NCBI GenBank assembly: GCA_965116625.1
Contig: OZ220717.1
Span: 1,736,001 to 1,800,000 of the forward strand
DNA: 64,000 nt
From: VXNE01 sp965116625
Lineage (GTDB): Bacteria; Pseudomonadota; Gammaproteobacteria; Pseudomonadales; Azotimanducaceae
Direction of reading: 5' to 3'
Position 1 is the first letter of the stretch. Each line of letters starts with the position of its first letter. Positions 63,829-64,000 of this stretch are shown here, in pieces. Below the pieces are notes generated by a model. The model was not told where the DNA came from. It saw only the letters and a program-made list of their open reading frames with translations, and searched no databases. The position numbers and the translations under genes are program-made.

Positions 63829-64000
63829 CGCGTGCTTTCCGGGGCGAATCGGGCGGTGTTACGGGACTCGATGGCTCCACGGCCTGGTTTCCGGTCGGCC
63901 CTTCCGGGCTGTGGATGGTTTGGGGGGAATCCCCGGCCGCCTGGCCCGCATCCTCGATGGCGCCGCCGACGTCGCGCTCGATCTCCTTCATCTGCTCCAT
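63818..64000 (-). CDS. tatB: TatB C-terminal fragment (runs off right edge)
   Basis: At least 60 residues: EQMKEIERDVGGAIEDAGQA followed by a Pro/Ser-rich tail, the sort of low-complexity C-terminus TatB carries after its amphipathic helix. The membrane helix lies beyond the window. The assignment rests on overlap with tatC. Confidence 0.65.
   Translation of the reverse strand: MEQMKEIERDVGGAIEDAGQAAGDSPQTIHSPEGPTGNQAVEPSSPVTPPDSPRKARDGR

Overview
The window is high-GC, gene-dense bacterial DNA, most likely from an uncultivated marine-type gammaproteobacterium. That placement is an inference. It rests on the glnA / DUF4124 / ntrB / ntrC block with sigma-54 and NtrC sites, the gpmI-envC-ctpA run divergent from rhodanese-secB, and tatBC, dtd and trmL. 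The lifestyle suggested by the remaining genes is fatty-acid or CoA-ester catabolism (acyl-CoA dehydrogenases, CaiB-type CoA-transferases, methylmalonate-semialdehyde dehydrogenase), together with use of sulfated or fructosyl glycans (sulfatase, GH32-like protein, PhyH, SDRs). No rRNA, tRNA, CRISPR array, prophage or complete IS element was seen.

Layout. 0-10 kb: two CoA-transferases, a homoserine kinase, a GMC oxidoreductase with its small subunit, a VapBC-like toxin-antitoxin pair, a two-gene acyl-CoA dehydrogenase set and an Eis-like acetyltransferase. 10-17 kb: an RND efflux adaptor and pump, an exported LprI-domain protein and a serine beta-lactamase-like hydrolase. 17-24 kb: an MFS transporter, an LPG-synthase-like membrane protein, a CDP-alcohol phosphatidyltransferase, an NmrA-like SDR and YejBE peptide-uptake permeases. 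24-31 kb: a Gfo/Idh oxidoreductase, a ThuA-like protein, a rifampicin-phosphotransferase-like dikinase and an unknown two-gene unit. 31-36 kb: an SDR-pncA-pncB operon, mmsA and coq4. 36-46 kb: a nucleotidyltransferase triad, a GH32/SnoaL fusion, PhyH, SDRs, a sulfatase, a frameshifted antitoxin and pnuC. 46-64 kb: housekeeping genes, including nitrogen regulation, murein-hydrolase control, tRNA modification and Tat export.

The most unusual feature is the repeat landscape. A dispersed element with a 91-bp core occurs five times. Two copies lie inside open reading frames without breaking them, in opposite orientations, and each adds about 30 residues (rph-like gene at 28.9 kb, unknown gene at 30.2 kb). 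One copy provides the apparent Shine-Dalgarno sequence of the DUF4124 gene. Another has expanded into a five-unit palindromic array next to a VOC gene. A fifth, half copy is nested in a 295-bp MITE-like element with 23-bp perfect terminal inverted repeats. In-frame palindromic insertions of this kind recall Rickettsia palindromic elements. Two larger arrays built around TGTCCCT / AGGGACA (20.3-20.7 kb and 43.9-44.3 kb) and a second dispersed family of about 60 bp add to this picture.

Regulatory logic is clearest at the nitrogen locus. glnA has a textbook sigma-54 -24/-12 promoter with two upstream NtrC boxes, and ntrB has its own box and a plausible sigma-54 promoter, which implies feedback control of both genes by NtrC.
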